Positions 11,011-22,159 of a stretch of 64,000 nt of DNA are shown here, one piece after another. The DNA comes from Karstenula rhodostoma CBS 690.94. Its lineage: Eukaryota; Ascomycota; Dothideomycetes; Pleosporales; Didymosphaeriaceae. The position numbers and the translations under genes are program-made. Under the pieces are notes generated by a model. It ran no database searches, was not told the DNA's origin, and saw only the letters and a program-made list of their open reading frames with translations. The DNA lies in the NCBI GenBank assembly GCA_010093485.1, contig MU001498.1, positions 115,697 through 179,696 of the forward strand, read 5' to 3'. How positions within the stretch are numbered: position 1 is the first letter of the stretch; every line of letters starts with the position of its first letter.

Positions 11011-12836
11011 ATGCCAGACAAGAGCATTAACACAGACACAGAGGGCTACGACTATATCCTGGTCGGGGTTGGTTCAGCCTCATGCTGGATCACATCACGT
11101 CTATCACAGCTGCTCCCGGACCACCAATCTCTTGTTCTAGAAGCTGGAGAGCATCGTCGAGATTACCCCAAAGTTCAGACGCCCGGCCTCTCATCGACGC
11201 TTCAGTCGAATCCTTTGTACGATTGGCAGTATGCCAGCGCGCCGGAGCCGGGCCTAAACAACAGGTGGTGAAGCATCCGAGGGGGAAGTTAGTGGGTGGC
11301 ACCAGTGCTATCAACAGTCACAGCGTGGTATATCCGAATTACGAATGATATGATCATCTCGCGGAAGAACTTCTACCAGCCTCGGGAAGAGTATAGTGGA
11401 GCTCACAAGGCATGCAAGACTGTTATAAGCGGTGGCAAGTTGAGAGTTCTGAGCCGGGAGTGAACGATGATGTGAGGTCTCTGGACCATGTGAAGACGTC
11501 ATACCCGCGTAACCTGGATTTTCTTAATCGAAATGGGTCCAGGCTTTTGAGGAGCTTGGTCACCCGACAGAGGCTACAGAATTCTCGGAGAGCTCTCCCG
11601 GAGCAGTCACCGTCACCAACGCAGTGGATTCCTCAAATGGCGAGCGCAGCCATGCAGCCATTTCCTTTCTCGAGTCCGCATTAAGACGAGGCAATGTAAC
11701 ATTAAAGACTGGCGTACTGGTCGATAAGATTGTATGCGATAGCGTTGGCCGCTGCTGGAGGGCTCAATTCTACTGGCGTTCGCTATACATACCACAGGGA
11801 GGAGCTAGTTGTCACTGCCGGAGAGATCATTCTCTGCGCGGCCGTGTTCGGGTCTCCCGCCATCTTAGAACGATCAGGTATTGGATCCAAGAAATTCCTT
11901 GCAGCAGCGAATGTCCCAATACTATACGAGCTTCCAAGAGTCGGCAAAAACTTACAGGATCATCTGAATTGCAGCTTGTCGTGCGAAACGCAAGACCACA
12001 TTCATACGTGTAACGAAGCAGTACGCAATCACGAAGAGTCAAAAGCTGCATTGATGGAGTACGAGCGAAGCCGCACTGGTCGAATGTCCGAAGGTGCAGC
12101 ATACAGTTTTGCATTCACACCACTGCAGATTCTGTAAGCGCCTTATGAGACGCAGGAGCTCACCGAATCTGTCAAACATTGGGTGGAAGATGAGACGAAC
12201 CCGAGTTTGCGAGCGCAGTATGCCGTCATCCAAAAGACTGTCGAAAGCCCCATTGAAGCAACCGCGACAACTTTCATACTTCTGTCACAGCGCAGTCAAG
12301 ATACTGAGTTCTTTCCGAAAGGCACACCGCCTTTTGTCGATGGCAATTATGTAACTGTCGTTGCCATGTTGGCTCACCCTTTTTCGCGTTGAACTTGTCA
12401 TATATCATCCGATCGTTCGCTTCAGCCTGAGATCAGGTTCAACTACCTTACGCACCCTCTCGACATGGAAATACTGGCTCGCCACTTAGGTCTTATCGAA
12501 AGGCTCTTCCAGAAGCCTACATTCACTGCCATAGCAAAGCCAAATGGAAGACGTTTGCCTCGGAGCTTTCCCTACCCGATATCATCGCTCGAAGATGTGA
12601 AGGCAATACTTCCAATAAATGCAGCAACCAACTATCATCCATCTAGTACTTGTTCGATGATGAGAAAGGATCTAGGAGGGGTGGTTGACGAACGGCTGAG
12701 AGTATAAGGAACAGAGAACGTTAGGGTTTGCGATGCCAGTGTGTTGCCAATCACACCACGAGGAAACATTCTCACGGCTGTCTACGCTTTAGCAGAAAAA
12801 GCAGCAGAGATGATTTACAGTGAAGCAAAGCCTTAG
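11011..12836 (+). pseudogene. GMC (FAD-dependent) oxidoreductase, heavily decayed
   Basis: Homology runs through several frames. The N-terminus YDYILVGVGSASCWITSRLSQ is a degraded FAD-binding GxGxxG segment, followed by SLVLEAGEH. Next comes HPRGKLVGGTSAINSHSVV, the GMC signature 1 region, after a frameshift near 11265, then a TGA at 11346. Further on are AAISFLESALRRGNVTL, TAGEIILCAAVFGSPAILERSGIG (signature 2), and GKNLQDHLN. The C-terminal part has NYHPSSTCSMM, where active enzymes carry His-Pro-Ala-Gly-Thr, and VRVCDASVLPITPRGNILTAVYALAEKAA, with a TAA at 12705-12707 just before it. At least two frameshifts and four stops are present. The family oxidises alcohols, sugars or aryl alcohols; this copy cannot make a product. 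Confidence 0.85.
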
Positions 12837-13299
12837 CAATACAATAGAACAAGACCACTCTTGGCAAGGCAGCCCCATTCGAGGAGATAGAAATGAAAAC
12901 GATGTTGTTTGTACAATCTCATCATATAGAGTCGATGGGTGACTGGGCGTTCGTTGCTAACGCCACTCAATGGCTGGTCCACGAAGACAACGATTTGACA
13001 ATCTAGGGGGATTATTCGCTTTCTGCTAATTTCGTCGTATTTATCCGCAATAAGAGGGGGAGGCACATACGTGGCGCAAGAGCGGCTGCCACGCCGCAGG
13101 TACGCATTCGCACCGTAAGAATCTTGTAAGCAACTACCCGAGCCCCCAACTTTCTTCCGCCAACAGTCATGCTCCGGCATCAACGTCACGACCGTCGTCT
13201 ATCAGCCCCTGACGCCTGCCTGACTGACATCATGGTCGAGATATCCGATATCCGCAGGAATAATGAAAACTACGCTGCACAAAACCACCGTGGACTTGT
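12837..13299. other. Intergenic, no gene seen
   Basis: No coding similarity recognised. The missing N-terminal half of the neighbouring short-chain dehydrogenase was looked for here and not found. Confidence 0.4.
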
Positions 13300-13329
13300 G
13301 TGTGTGTGTGTTCGCTAGAGAAACACTGG

Positions 13330-13767
13330 GGAATTCGTGCAGTTGTCAACCATACTACCTTATGGACCAGCTTGGCCTTCAACTATCTCGCCTCAAGCGA
13401 CATACAGAAGCACATCACCTTGCTCCATGTCACCCCGGGGTTCGTTTCCACAGACACTCCTCGCGCGGCGTATCCTTCGAATTCCGACGGGCTGTTGTGG
13501 TGGGCGTTAATTTCGTTGGTTCAAGTAGTATCAGGGTGGATAATAAAGTATCTTGGGATGGTTGCAAAGGAATCAGGTGAGAGACATACATACGAACTAA
13601 CGAGCGATAAGTTCCCCCCTGGTTCCTGGCGTGTCAACAGCCTCAACGAGATCGCACCCGACAATCAGGTGCTTGTTGAATACCGGGAAGGTGGATGGAG
13701 CGACAAGGTCTGGGACTTCACAGTCGGCATCTGGGATAAGGCTTTAGCGAAGGTTGTTGAGATGTAG
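13330..13767 (+). pseudogene. Short-chain dehydrogenase/reductase, C-terminal remnant
   Basis: The open frame reads AVVNHTTLWTSLAFNYLASS, QKHITLLHVTPGFVSTDTPR, GLLWWALISLVQVVSGWII and later LNEIAPDNQVLVEYREGG, ending at TAG 13765-13767. This matches the C-terminal half of fungal NAD(P)-dependent oxidoreductases that accompany secondary-metabolite genes (the post-catalytic HVTPGFV-T segment). The Rossmann glycine motif and the catalytic Tyr-x-x-x-Lys are absent, so it is a 5'-truncated relic. The remaining part carries no internal stop. Confidence 0.75.
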
Positions 13768-14265
13768 ATGGTGTCGAAACAGAGGATAATTTCTCAAAAG
13801 ACAACCGATGACTATCAGCATTCCAAAGCTCCTTAGGCCCTTCAAGTCAAGAGACTGTCTTATCACGCTCCGTTTTCAATACGAAAGGTCGCCGTGATGC
13901 TCTCATTGGATCTTAGTCTTACAAGTGTAATTTTTGCACATGCAGTTAAAAGGCTTTCGAATATACGCTTGTTTCTGGGGGAATGTTTAGGGAAGGCTAT
14001 GAAAGTAAGATTACTACTTCTCTCCAGGAATGATGCCTAATCTTAGCATCTCAAGACCCTCCTCAACGACATCCAACCCTCAAATCAGTCTTGCTACCCT
14101 CTTGGTCACTACTGCTCCCCGTTCCACCAGAAGTTTTAACTCAACTCCATATCTTCCAATATGTGTCCAACACAAACTGCTTTAACTCCAGTGTGCGCAA
14201 CAGCATTTGGAGGAACAGTTGGAATACTCGATCTTAGTACGAGTGGGGCAGAGTCAACTGGACTT
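13768..14265. other. Intergenic, no gene seen
   Basis: No coding similarity; the N-terminal half of the luciferase-like monooxygenase downstream is not found here. Confidence 0.4.
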
Positions 14266-14989
14266 CCGCGTGCGCCAATGAATTCTCAGCGAACACCTGC
14301 TCTCTTCCAAGCTGGAACCGGGAAGTCCCGAATAGCTTTCGCAGCTAAATATGCCGAAGCAACATTCCCACACTGCGCCAATACTATTCAAGCAGAGAAG
14401 ACCATTGCCGACGTGCGAACGGCAGCGGCTGCCGACCATGCCGATCATCGGCAGTACACATGAGGAGGCAAAAGAGAAATACGATCGAGCCATCGCTAAT
14501 GCAGATCCGGTACACTTCAGTGGTTACACATGCATCGGTTTAGCAACTCTCCCGCACGACGGACCTATGAAGCTGGACGTCATGTCGCGAGCCATGGCTA
14601 TCCAAGCAGTCTTCAAAGCGCTCGAGGCCAGAGAAGGGGGAAAGAATAAGCCATGGACACCTCGTCGGCTGGGCATGCGTGTGGCGCTTGGTGAGCTGCA
14701 CCCGTGCCCTGTAGACACTGCTTCGGAAGTAGCAAACGTAATGCAGGAGTGGGTCGAAGAGGCAGATACTGATAGATGTAATCTTGGGAGCGTGACGAAC
14801 CCTAGCAGCTGGGAGGACGTAGTACCGGGATTGCAGAGGCTAAGTCTATGTCAGGATGACTACGAGGTTCCTGGAGGAACGTTTAGGGAGCATTTACTAG
14901 GGAGTAAAGAGGTAAGGGGGGATCATTACAAGTCAAATTTCAAGTGGATGGTTTCTCATGTCGGACAACGTATCTCACATATCTTCTAG
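14266..14989 (+). pseudogene. Luciferase-like FMN monooxygenase (NtaA/DszA type), truncated
   Basis: The frame starting near 14266 reads NSQRTPALFQAGTGKSRIAFAAKYAEATFP and continues with IQAEKTIADVRTAAAADH. After a frameshift between about 14425 and 14450 the match goes on as MPIIGSTHEEAKEKYDRAIANADP, HFSGYTCIGL, AMAIQAVFKALEAREGGKNKPWTPRRL, VANVMQEWVEEADTD and CNLGSVTNPSSWEDVV, ending at TAG 14987-14989. This is the C-terminal two thirds of a flavin-dependent monooxygenase of the nitrilotriacetate/dibenzothiophene-sulfone family, known in bacteria and fungi. The N-terminal barrel strands are missing and the frameshift breaks the rest. Confidence 0.8.
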
Positions 14990-15268
14990 ACAATATAGTA
15001 GACTAACTAGCCATGAGTATCATCTGAGGTACGGAATTAATATGTTTCCGTTATGCCCGGTGCAAAATGGGGCCGAAAAACGAGGCCGGGGCTCGTGCCG
15101 GCAAATTCCGAAGCTAAATGTATATGGTTGGCACACTCACTTGGCGTTGGAATACGTTATAAGAGCTGCTAGGCGCGTGTCAATTATATTACTTCGCTTG
15201 CGCCATAGCTGTGCCCAACTCAAAGAAACTTCGCCAGTCCGACTTCAAGTGTCCAGCAAAGCCTTGCA

Positions 15269-15825
15269 ATGTCTTCGTCCCAACAGTCTCGTGAGTCGCT
15301 TCTCAAAGACTCCCCTAGGAATGCGAAACCGGCGCCGCCGCGTTCGTCAGCGACCTCACTTGCCATTAAAACCCTTTCGGTAATTCGTCTCGTTGTCGGT
15401 GCAGGTTGCCTCATCGCACCACGCTACGTACGTATGTCCGTAGCGCAAAGTCAGCCGCATCCGCCGAACTTGGCACAAAACGACGCATGAACTTAGTACT
15501 AACTCAGCACTTTCACTCACAGGGTTGCGGGCTACATTCTTACAACGTGCCATCTGAACATTCGTTCCTGGTGCGTATGATGTCTATACGAGAAGCTGTG
15601 GTTGGGGGTCTCTTGATTACTGCAGAGGATAAGGAGAGAGAAGATGGAGGACGCAGGGAGATTCGCAGGGCTCTCTGGGCAGGGATCGTTAACGATTTTG
15701 TCGACATTGCTAACCTGGTTTTCGGATTTAGCCAGGGGGATGTCAATCAACCTACTATCAGTGCGATAGGCGGAGGTGCTGTAGGAGCAATTGGTCTAGC
15801 TCTCTGGATCCTAAGAAACCTATAA
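15269..15825 (+). CDS. DUF4267-like small membrane protein
   Basis: Exons 15269-15427 and 15523-15825 give 153 residues. The 95-nt intron has GTACGT, a TACTAAC branch at about 15497 and CAG. After a Ser/Lys-rich N-terminus the first membrane segment is LAIKTLSVIRLVVGAGCLIAP. The second exon begins GCGLHSYNVPSEHSFLVRMMSIREAVVGGLLI, then RREIRRALWAGIVNDFVDI and a Gly-rich final segment ending AIGLALWILRNL. The pattern matches the fungal DUF4267 family of four-helix membrane proteins, whose biochemical role is unknown. No lesion is visible, which stands out among the surrounding broken genes. Confidence 0.75.
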
Positions 15826-16469
15826 GACTGATCTAATTGTATACTTCTTTCCTACCATGAATCTGGGGAACCTGGGGTGTGTTGAGCCGCTACCAGCGAC
15901 GATTACGATTCACATGTGCATGGCCTCAAACAATTCAATGTTAACATAACCGCGGTTCTAAGATTAAATTGATGAGCACATGATACGTAGGTCGTCTTGG
16001 AACTACAAACACTATTTGCGAAGTGTAATCTGGGATCTTTCTTGAAGACCCTAAAAAATCGGCCTAACCCTGCGCCGAACACGGCGAGATTTATGTTCCG
16101 TCCCCGATCGCGGCGAGATTCATGTTCCGTCCCTGGTCAGCTTTTGCTAACTCAATCCGACACTCTCGATCTATAAACAATTTTATCTCTCGCGCTGTTC
16201 TCAAAAGCAGGAAAAATCTTTTCGGGAAAGCGCACTACACATTTCCCCGCTGAAAACGAATACCATGGCATCTGTTTGTTATAGTAATCTCTTCGTCCGA
16301 TGAATTATCAGACTGCTAGTCGTGCATCTGTGAAACTCATACGACAACATGTGAGGCGAAATTGATAAATACCCAGGGTACTTGCATGGTGTCGATCATC
16401 TATCGTATAGAAGCATTTGCCCTGTTATACACTTCAATATTGAGCGTTGTTGCACATTCGCACTGCGAG
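15826..16469. other. Intergenic with a small direct repeat
   Basis: No coding similarity. It contains the two-copy 23-bp repeat at 16082-16133. Confidence 0.4.
16082..16133. repeat. Direct repeat, two 23-bp copies, period 29
   Basis: Copies at 16082-16104 and 16111-16133 differ at one base (C/T). The core is CGGCGAGATT followed by ATGTTCCGTCCC. It may be the terminus of a degenerate mobile element. Confidence 0.7.
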
Positions 16470-17882
16470 CCTTCAAGCTACAAGCTTAATGAAACTATTC
16501 CTAAGCCAACCATCCCGGGTCCGCATGACGTTATTATCAAAGTGCACGCTGCGAGCGTAAACCCACTGGACCTGAAGAAGGCTGCGGGTATGTTCAAGAT
16601 GGCGATCAAAGAGCAGTAGGTACATGGAGCATGAAACAACAACAGACATTGACGCCAGGCAGATTTCTATACTATTTCGGATACGACTGCGCAGGCGAAG
16701 TCACAGCTATAGGGAGCGAAGTAAACAGTTTAGAAGTTGGTGACCATGTCTTCACCTGCTTGCCGGAAGCACATCGAGGCATGCGACCGTAAAATTTCCA
16801 ATACGAGAACAAGAACCAATGAAGATACAGGGTCATGGGCGGGATACGCCAAATGTACGGATCAATATGTTGCCAAGATGCCGAGCGGGATGTCGTTTGC
16901 AGACGCTGCAGGTACTGCGGAAGTACAAGGGCCCTTTGGCCGGAAAGACGGTTTTTGTGCCTGCTGGACGTCAATCGAATCCAACGCAACCATGGGTGGT
17001 TGAAAAATTCGCTGACCCATCTTACAGTGAGCGGAACAGGATCGATAGCATTTCAACTGGCTAAAAACGTGTTTCACGCCGGTAAGGTCATCATGACTGT
17101 ATCCACCTCCAAAGTTAGCAAAATACCAGAGCTGCTCGGCGAAGGCGTGGTAGATCAAAGTACGTCTCTGTTTGTATTTCCTATCCAAGACTCGCACGTT
17201 TTAAGTTCTGCATATTAATTGATTACACCACCAAAAACCCGTTCAAAGCCATTGAGAACCTCGATCTGTGGATTTTTTGCTCGACACCGCTGGTGAAGCG
17301 ATGACATTCCTCCCCTTGATGGTAACATCCACGAGTCTCATCGTCTCCGTGGCAACGCAGCCGTCAGGCACCCAACTGCAGGAGTCCGACATCTTGCATC
17401 GGGCCGATAAACCTAAATCGCCCTGTTTCATCTGTTTAGGCCTGAATATGGTAGATTCAGGGCGTAGATTCTACGCTAAACAGTCTAACGTGGAGTACAG
17501 CTACTTGTTTATGGAATTTAGCGGGAAGGATCTTGACGAAGTGCGTGCACACGTTGAGGATGGGCATCTAAGACCAGTTGTAGGCAATCAAGTAGATATC
17601 AGGGACATTGACGGCACAAGAGGGACGTGCAAGATGGTCTTCAATGGAAAGGGAGGTGTCTTCAATGGAAAGGGAGGTGTCTTCAATGGAAAGGGAGGTG
17701 TCTTCAATGGAAAGGGAGGTGTCTTCAATGGAAAGGGAGGTGTGGGCAAAGTAGTCATTCTAGTGACTTGGATATTCAACAAGGCAGTTATTTTCGTCGG
17801 TTCGATAACGCATCATACGATTTTGGAAGAGGAACAATTCAGCCAGACGCTGCAATATATATGTATCCGGAGGAAAAAATGA
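16470..17882 (+). pseudogene. Zinc-type alcohol dehydrogenase / quinone oxidoreductase, broken
   Basis: Pieces of a medium-chain oxidoreductase lie in order through changing frames: YKLNETIPKPTIPG and HDVIIKVHAASVNPLDLKK; then YFGYDCAGEVTAIGSEVNSLEVGDHVF; SWAGYAKCTDQYVAKMPSGMSFADAA; QVLRKYKGPLAGKTVFVPAG; GTGSIAFQLAKNVFHAGKVI; and finally an open stretch from 17268 with WDFLLDTAGEAMTFLPLM. Stops and frameshifts occur around 16617, 16790, 16970 and 17215, so no full protein can be made. The C-terminal part contains a perfect five-copy 21-bp expansion. Enzymes of this type reduce enones or quinones with NADPH and are common trans-acting or tailoring reductases in fungal clusters. Confidence 0.8.
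17637..17741. repeat. Perfect minisatellite, five 21-bp units
   Basis: Five identical 21-bp units run end to end inside the quinone-oxidoreductase relic; in its frame each encodes the heptapeptide V-FNGKGG. An unexpanded gene would read FNGKGGVGK once. Complete identity of the copies points to a recent expansion. Confidence 0.95.
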
Positions 17883-18168
17883 CAAAAAGATCGAGTTATC
17901 GAGTGTGTAGACAAAAACGCAAAAATAAGCGTATTTGAAAAGTCACAAAAAAAGGTAATATATAGATGTATTACCGCGATAAGGCGTAGGCTTTGATGAC
18001 TTCTTATGGTTAGAATGGAGATGGTTGCCTGCTGGCGAGTTGGTTAGCCGTGCACTAATCCCAACCGGGTATAGTGGAACAGCGACATTCCCTTGATTGC
18101 GCGAGGTACTTAACCTATACGGCCTCTCTGGTAATTCCGAGCGACAACCCCAACAGCAACAATCAACC

Positions 18169-19935
18169 ATGGATGAACATAATGTCACCACAAAGTTCGC
18201 AGCTGACAGCGTACCCGCGGAGCAGAAAGAGCGGTTACATGAGGTAGCCAATGAGCTGCTCAACATCTACCAGACACTCGTCGACATGCGATATGTCGAT
18301 CCCGAAGGACTCATTCGCGGGCCCCACGAACTGAGCGAGAAATTGCTGACCTGTTACGCGCAATGCGAGCTTGACCCCGCAATTATCTACCTCTACAGCA
18401 TTATGCCGTACATCGACGGGGCAGAAACGGATGCGGAGGACTTTTTCCAGGGAGGCGCCTTCTTCAACCAACTTAGCATTAGAGATGTGGAAAGGGGAAG
18501 AGACCCACGCTATCTCTCACCCAAAGGAGGATTTGACGATGAGGAGGGCCAGTATATGTACCCGTGGTACACGCCGTTGTCGAACTGCGGCAACCATTCG
18601 CCCATTATCATCTACGATGCTAAGGAACATCGCATCTGGATCGTGGATCAGATTGATGGGTGCACCACGGATCCGGTGTATCGTAAAGGCTGGTATGGCG
18701 AATCGGAAAGCGAAAAAGACGAGGCGAGCAACTGGGGTGACAGTGGCTCCAGCGATTGGAGTGGCGATGGTGGTAGCGAAGAAGAAATGAATTTCAGCGA
18801 CGGTGCTTCAGAAGGGAGCAGCGAGTTCTGGAACGATGAGGACGATATCGGTGAGACGCGGGAGATCGATACCATGATTGAAGATCAGGCGGAGGTCATC
18901 GAGTACGACGAAGGCTTTGAGCATGTAGAAGAGCTGGAGGAGTGGGAGCGAGAAGAAGCTGCGGCGGTCAACAACCGGAACAGCTTAGAGCCTATACGAA
19001 GTCGACCTGCTGGTGACGTTCTGCGAGACATCAACTGCTTATATCGCGCACTGAAGGAACTGCCTGGCCAAGGCGAATATAGCGGCTGGATGGAGCCAGC
19101 TATTCTGAAGCCACTGTACCTGAAGAACGGCTGGCTGGATGAGTTCAATGGTGAGCAGTTCGAGATAGATGTGGCTCGTGCATACGCCACTGAAAGAGCG
19201 CGTTACTTTGCGGAGGAGCCTTTGAGGCAAGTAAAATGCTACGCAGGTTGGGCCGAGCGAGCAGGTACTGATATCGAGCGATACACGAAGAAAAATGCGG
19301 AAGCTCAAACGCCGGGCGACGAATGGACGACTCGCTTCGAGCTATGGAAAGCAGAAGAAAGGTCGGAAAGGAACGCCAGAGACCTTAAGATGGCGAAAGA
19401 GAAAGCAGAAAAGTTGTGTCCGAACGGCGTATGTCAGAAGGAAGAGGACCTGCCGCTTTGGCAAGTGGAACAACTAAGAGTGGAAACGCAAGGGAAACGG
19501 GAGAGCGCGCAACGTAACGATCATGTAACCTTTGCAGAGCAGTTCAAAGACAATCCGGAGCGGATACGGCACATGGAGGGCCGACATCGTCGTGCTCAGA
19601 AGCAATGGGCTGTGTACGAAGAAGCATTCGTGGCCTCGAAATTCGACGCAGAGCACCTGCGTCCTGGTGTAACATTCCAAGAGGCTACCGGCATCAAGTC
19701 GTTGGGTCGCGAAGATACACTTTCATCGATTGCGTCGCAAAAAAACGTCATCGAATACCTGGAACGCTACGTCCAAAGCGTTCGTGACTTTGCGAAGACG
19801 GTGCCCCAAAACGCACTCGCGGGCATTGCTGCAGTGGAGATAGAAATACAGAGAAATGAGAAATCTCTGACAGATTCCCGGAAGAGACTAAAAGGGAGTG
19901 AGAAATGGTTAGCAGAGCATGGAAACACGGACTAG
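18169..19935 (+). CDS. Acidic protein of unknown function, coiled-coil C-terminus
   Basis: A single exon of 588 codons starting at ATG 18169, which has a good context (caaccATGgat); the frame is open further upstream but without an ATG. Residues about 30-190 look globular, with LLTCYAQCELDPAIIYLY, FFQGGAFFNQLSIRDVERGRD and PWYTPLSNCGNHSPIIIYDA; the last phrase recalls, weakly, fungal SMI1/KNR4-like (SUKH) domains, but I would not assign it. Residues about 200-270 are a Ser/Asp/Glu-rich acidic linker. The C-terminal half is charged and helical, with long E/K/R runs (FELWKAEERSERNARDLKMA) likely to form coiled coils. No signal peptide or membrane segment. It borders the decayed region but shows no lesion. 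Confidence 0.8.
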   Translation: MDEHNVTTKFAADSVPAEQKERLHEVANELLNIYQTLVDMRYVDPEGLIRGPHELSEKLLTCYAQCELDPAIIYLYSIMPYIDGAETDAEDFFQGGAFFNQLSIRDVERGRDPRYLSPKGGFDDEEGQYMYPWYTPLSNCGNHSPIIIYDAKEHRIWIVDQIDGCTTDPVYRKGWYGESESEKDEASNWGDSGSSDWSGDGGSEEEMNFSDGASEGSSEFWNDEDDIGETREIDTMIEDQAEVIEYDEGFEHVEELEEWEREEAAAVNNRNSLEPIRSRPAGDVLRDINCLYRALKELPGQGEYSGWMEPAILKPLYLKNGWLDEFNGEQFEIDVARAYATERARYFAEEPLRQVKCYAGWAERAGTDIERYTKKNAEAQTPGDEWTTRFELWKAEERSERNARDLKMAKEKAEKLCPNGVCQKEEDLPLWQVEQLRVETQGKRESAQRNDHVTFAEQFKDNPERIRHMEGRHRRAQKQWAVYEEAFVASKFDAEHLRPGVTFQEATGIKSLGREDTLSSIASQKNVIEYLERYVQSVRDFAKTVPQNALAGIAAVEIEIQRNEKSLTDSRKRLKGSEKWLAEHGNTD

Positions 19936-20486
19936 CCAGACCCACGATACAGAAGTTGTTCCAAGTGCACCTCGTCCAAGCTTGACGAAGTGGAACGGAC
20001 ATCACCAGCTCATATGTATCGAATACACCATTTCATTATCAATATGTCGTAACTTCGTCGAAGATACATCTGAACCCCAGCCTTAAGTGGCGTCGGCGGT
20101 CGGGACATGTCAGTGCGACGACTTTGTGGGATATGATATCAGATACATGAGCGACCAAATTGATCTCCCGAGAACAAAGAAATTAACATAGTGCTCGTGC
20201 CATACTACCATCATTACAATAAAAATAATCGTGTTTCTGTATGTCGGCATCGACAACGGCTGCCGGATGGCCATGTCTTTGCATTAAACTTCCCCTATTT
20301 GGGTATACGATGCCTAAAGACCCGATAGCCTACTGTTCGATCCTCTCTGTCTCCAAGTAACTAGGTGTCCTTTCGTCGGTCTTTCTTCTTTGCCCTTTAG
20401 TGACCGCATCTGTTCTAGGAATCTGTCTCGTATGTGCAATTGCTACGGTGCGTGAGCGAACTCTCCTAGGTGTCACCGCTGGCGTT
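19936..20486. other. Intergenic, nothing recognised
   Basis: Separates two genes that converge here; no repeat or RNA gene seen. Confidence 0.4.
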
Positions 20487-20998
20487 TTAGTCGATTTCTT
20501 CTTCTATGGTTTTTTTGGTCGACGCCTCAAGACAGGCCTGAAGGAAATTGCTATAGAAAACTCCATCATCTGAGCAGCGTACAGAACATTCGATCACTTC
20601 CTCCTTAGAGTGCTCGTGGAAATTACAGAGGTCGTACAACGGTTTTCCAGCCTCATCGAAGTCACGTCGCAGAATTTGGCTCATCTCCAACGTCACATCA
20701 GCAACATCTGCTGGGGAAGTATCGATAGTAGTATCCCACAGGGGCCACGTTCAGACTCCATAACGATACGTTGTATCCAGTATTTGTAGAGGGTGGCAGT
20801 ATATGGCAAATGTTCGTGCATCAGTCGGATGTTCAGTTCCGACAAATTTGGCTGTCGCCCAGGTAGGCTACCCTCAAACATGACGGTAATAATGTCGTTG
20901 CGCAGCTCTTTAACGTCGTACTGATCTGCGAAAATGAACAATCGCACATAGAGTGTAATGAGGTGCGCAGTTTCCTTGTGCTTGGAGGCTAATAAAGT
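20487..20998 (-). pseudogene. BTB/POZ-domain protein fragment
   Basis: On the minus strand the frame starts inside a BTB fold: ASKHKETAHLITLYVRLFIFADQYDVKELRNDI, then LSELNIRLMHEHLPYTATLYKYWIQRIV. A one-base shift near 20720 is needed to continue into SPADVADVTLEMSQILRRDFDEAGKPLYDLCNFHEHS and FYSNFLQACLEAS, ending at 20487. The layout parallels the complete BTB gene at 22160-23419 (FFRFFVFASRYDVKLLRED; CCEFHEHE; FYAGFLRVCVDAS). The first half of the BTB fold is missing. It is therefore a broken tandem paralogue. Confidence 0.75.
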
Positions 20999-22159
20999 TA
21001 ATAATGGCTGGTAATGCCGGCATATTATGCCGCGGTCGTGAGAGCATCTTACTGAGGGACGCCCACGCTGGGCGAATAGTCATCGACCGTGCGCGCGTAT
21101 TAGCCTCTGCTGGAGAACGCGGTTCCATCGCTACCTATGACTCGTAACTCCTTATCCTATAAATTGGGTACCTGGCGACCCTTATTTAATCAAGGGTTGC
21201 CCAGATGTTCTTGATCTTTAGAAAGTTTTTCGGTGGAGGAGCAAAATCCTCAGATTTGGCCTACTGTTACTTCGAACTGGTATGCTAACAGTCACTGCTA
21301 CAAACAAGACGTTCTCCCCACAAAAGCAAAGGAAGGCTTTGAGTGGGGTTTACACTCACAGGAAAGACGTGCGTTTACGTTTACGGCTTGTCAGAGGTAT
21401 AGGAGCTGCCATGTCGCCCGACATCACATGTGTGGTAACGGTGACAGACGTAAACAACCAGGCGGGAGGAGTTGGAAACGTTGAATAAAGTCGGTGAACG
21501 GGGAAAGAAAAGGAAGAGTGGAAAAAGCAAACATGACCCACTTAGACGCGAAGCATGGTCACGCGACGTAACACAGCATTATTTATGTAATCAGCTACGC
21601 GAGCCGCACCTACCTTTGGATTGTATTTGCGCAGAAACCATCCAATATATATTCAGCCCGACTTGAACCATGTTAACACTGAAATCGAGTAATACGGCGG
21701 GCAAGAGACGCACTCCCCTAATTCGAATAGTTCACTGTGAAGAGGTGCAAGGAAAACGGTATCATTACGCACCTAGGCAATTGCTACAATATCCAGTGTT
21801 CATGATATCGCTGTAGCTGACCAAAAAGCCCATAAAGTACCAGCGAACTATGTTGTGCGCAAGGGACGTTCAAAAGTTGCTATGCGCAGACGCTGCTACA
21901 TCCCTTCGATGTGTGTAATGCGCTGATGGTTGACTGTGTTGTTCTCCAAAAATTGAAAAACAGAACCTCATACTTCGAAACGCCGGTGCTTCCACCCCGA
22001 TGTAGTACCAGAAGCAAAGTTATGTTGAGGTATTGTTCCTCCGGGTAACCTAGTGTACTTAAAACAACTGTACATAATATCGCGAAATGTACGAATTGAT
22101 TTTCGTCGTTCTATAGTGCTTGGAGGAATTTCAGCAAAGTTGTCTTGAGCATGCTATGT
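20999..22159. other. Intergenic, nothing recognised
   Basis: Short frames only. The lost N-terminal exon of the BTB fragment was looked for in 21000-21300 and not found. Confidence 0.4.
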
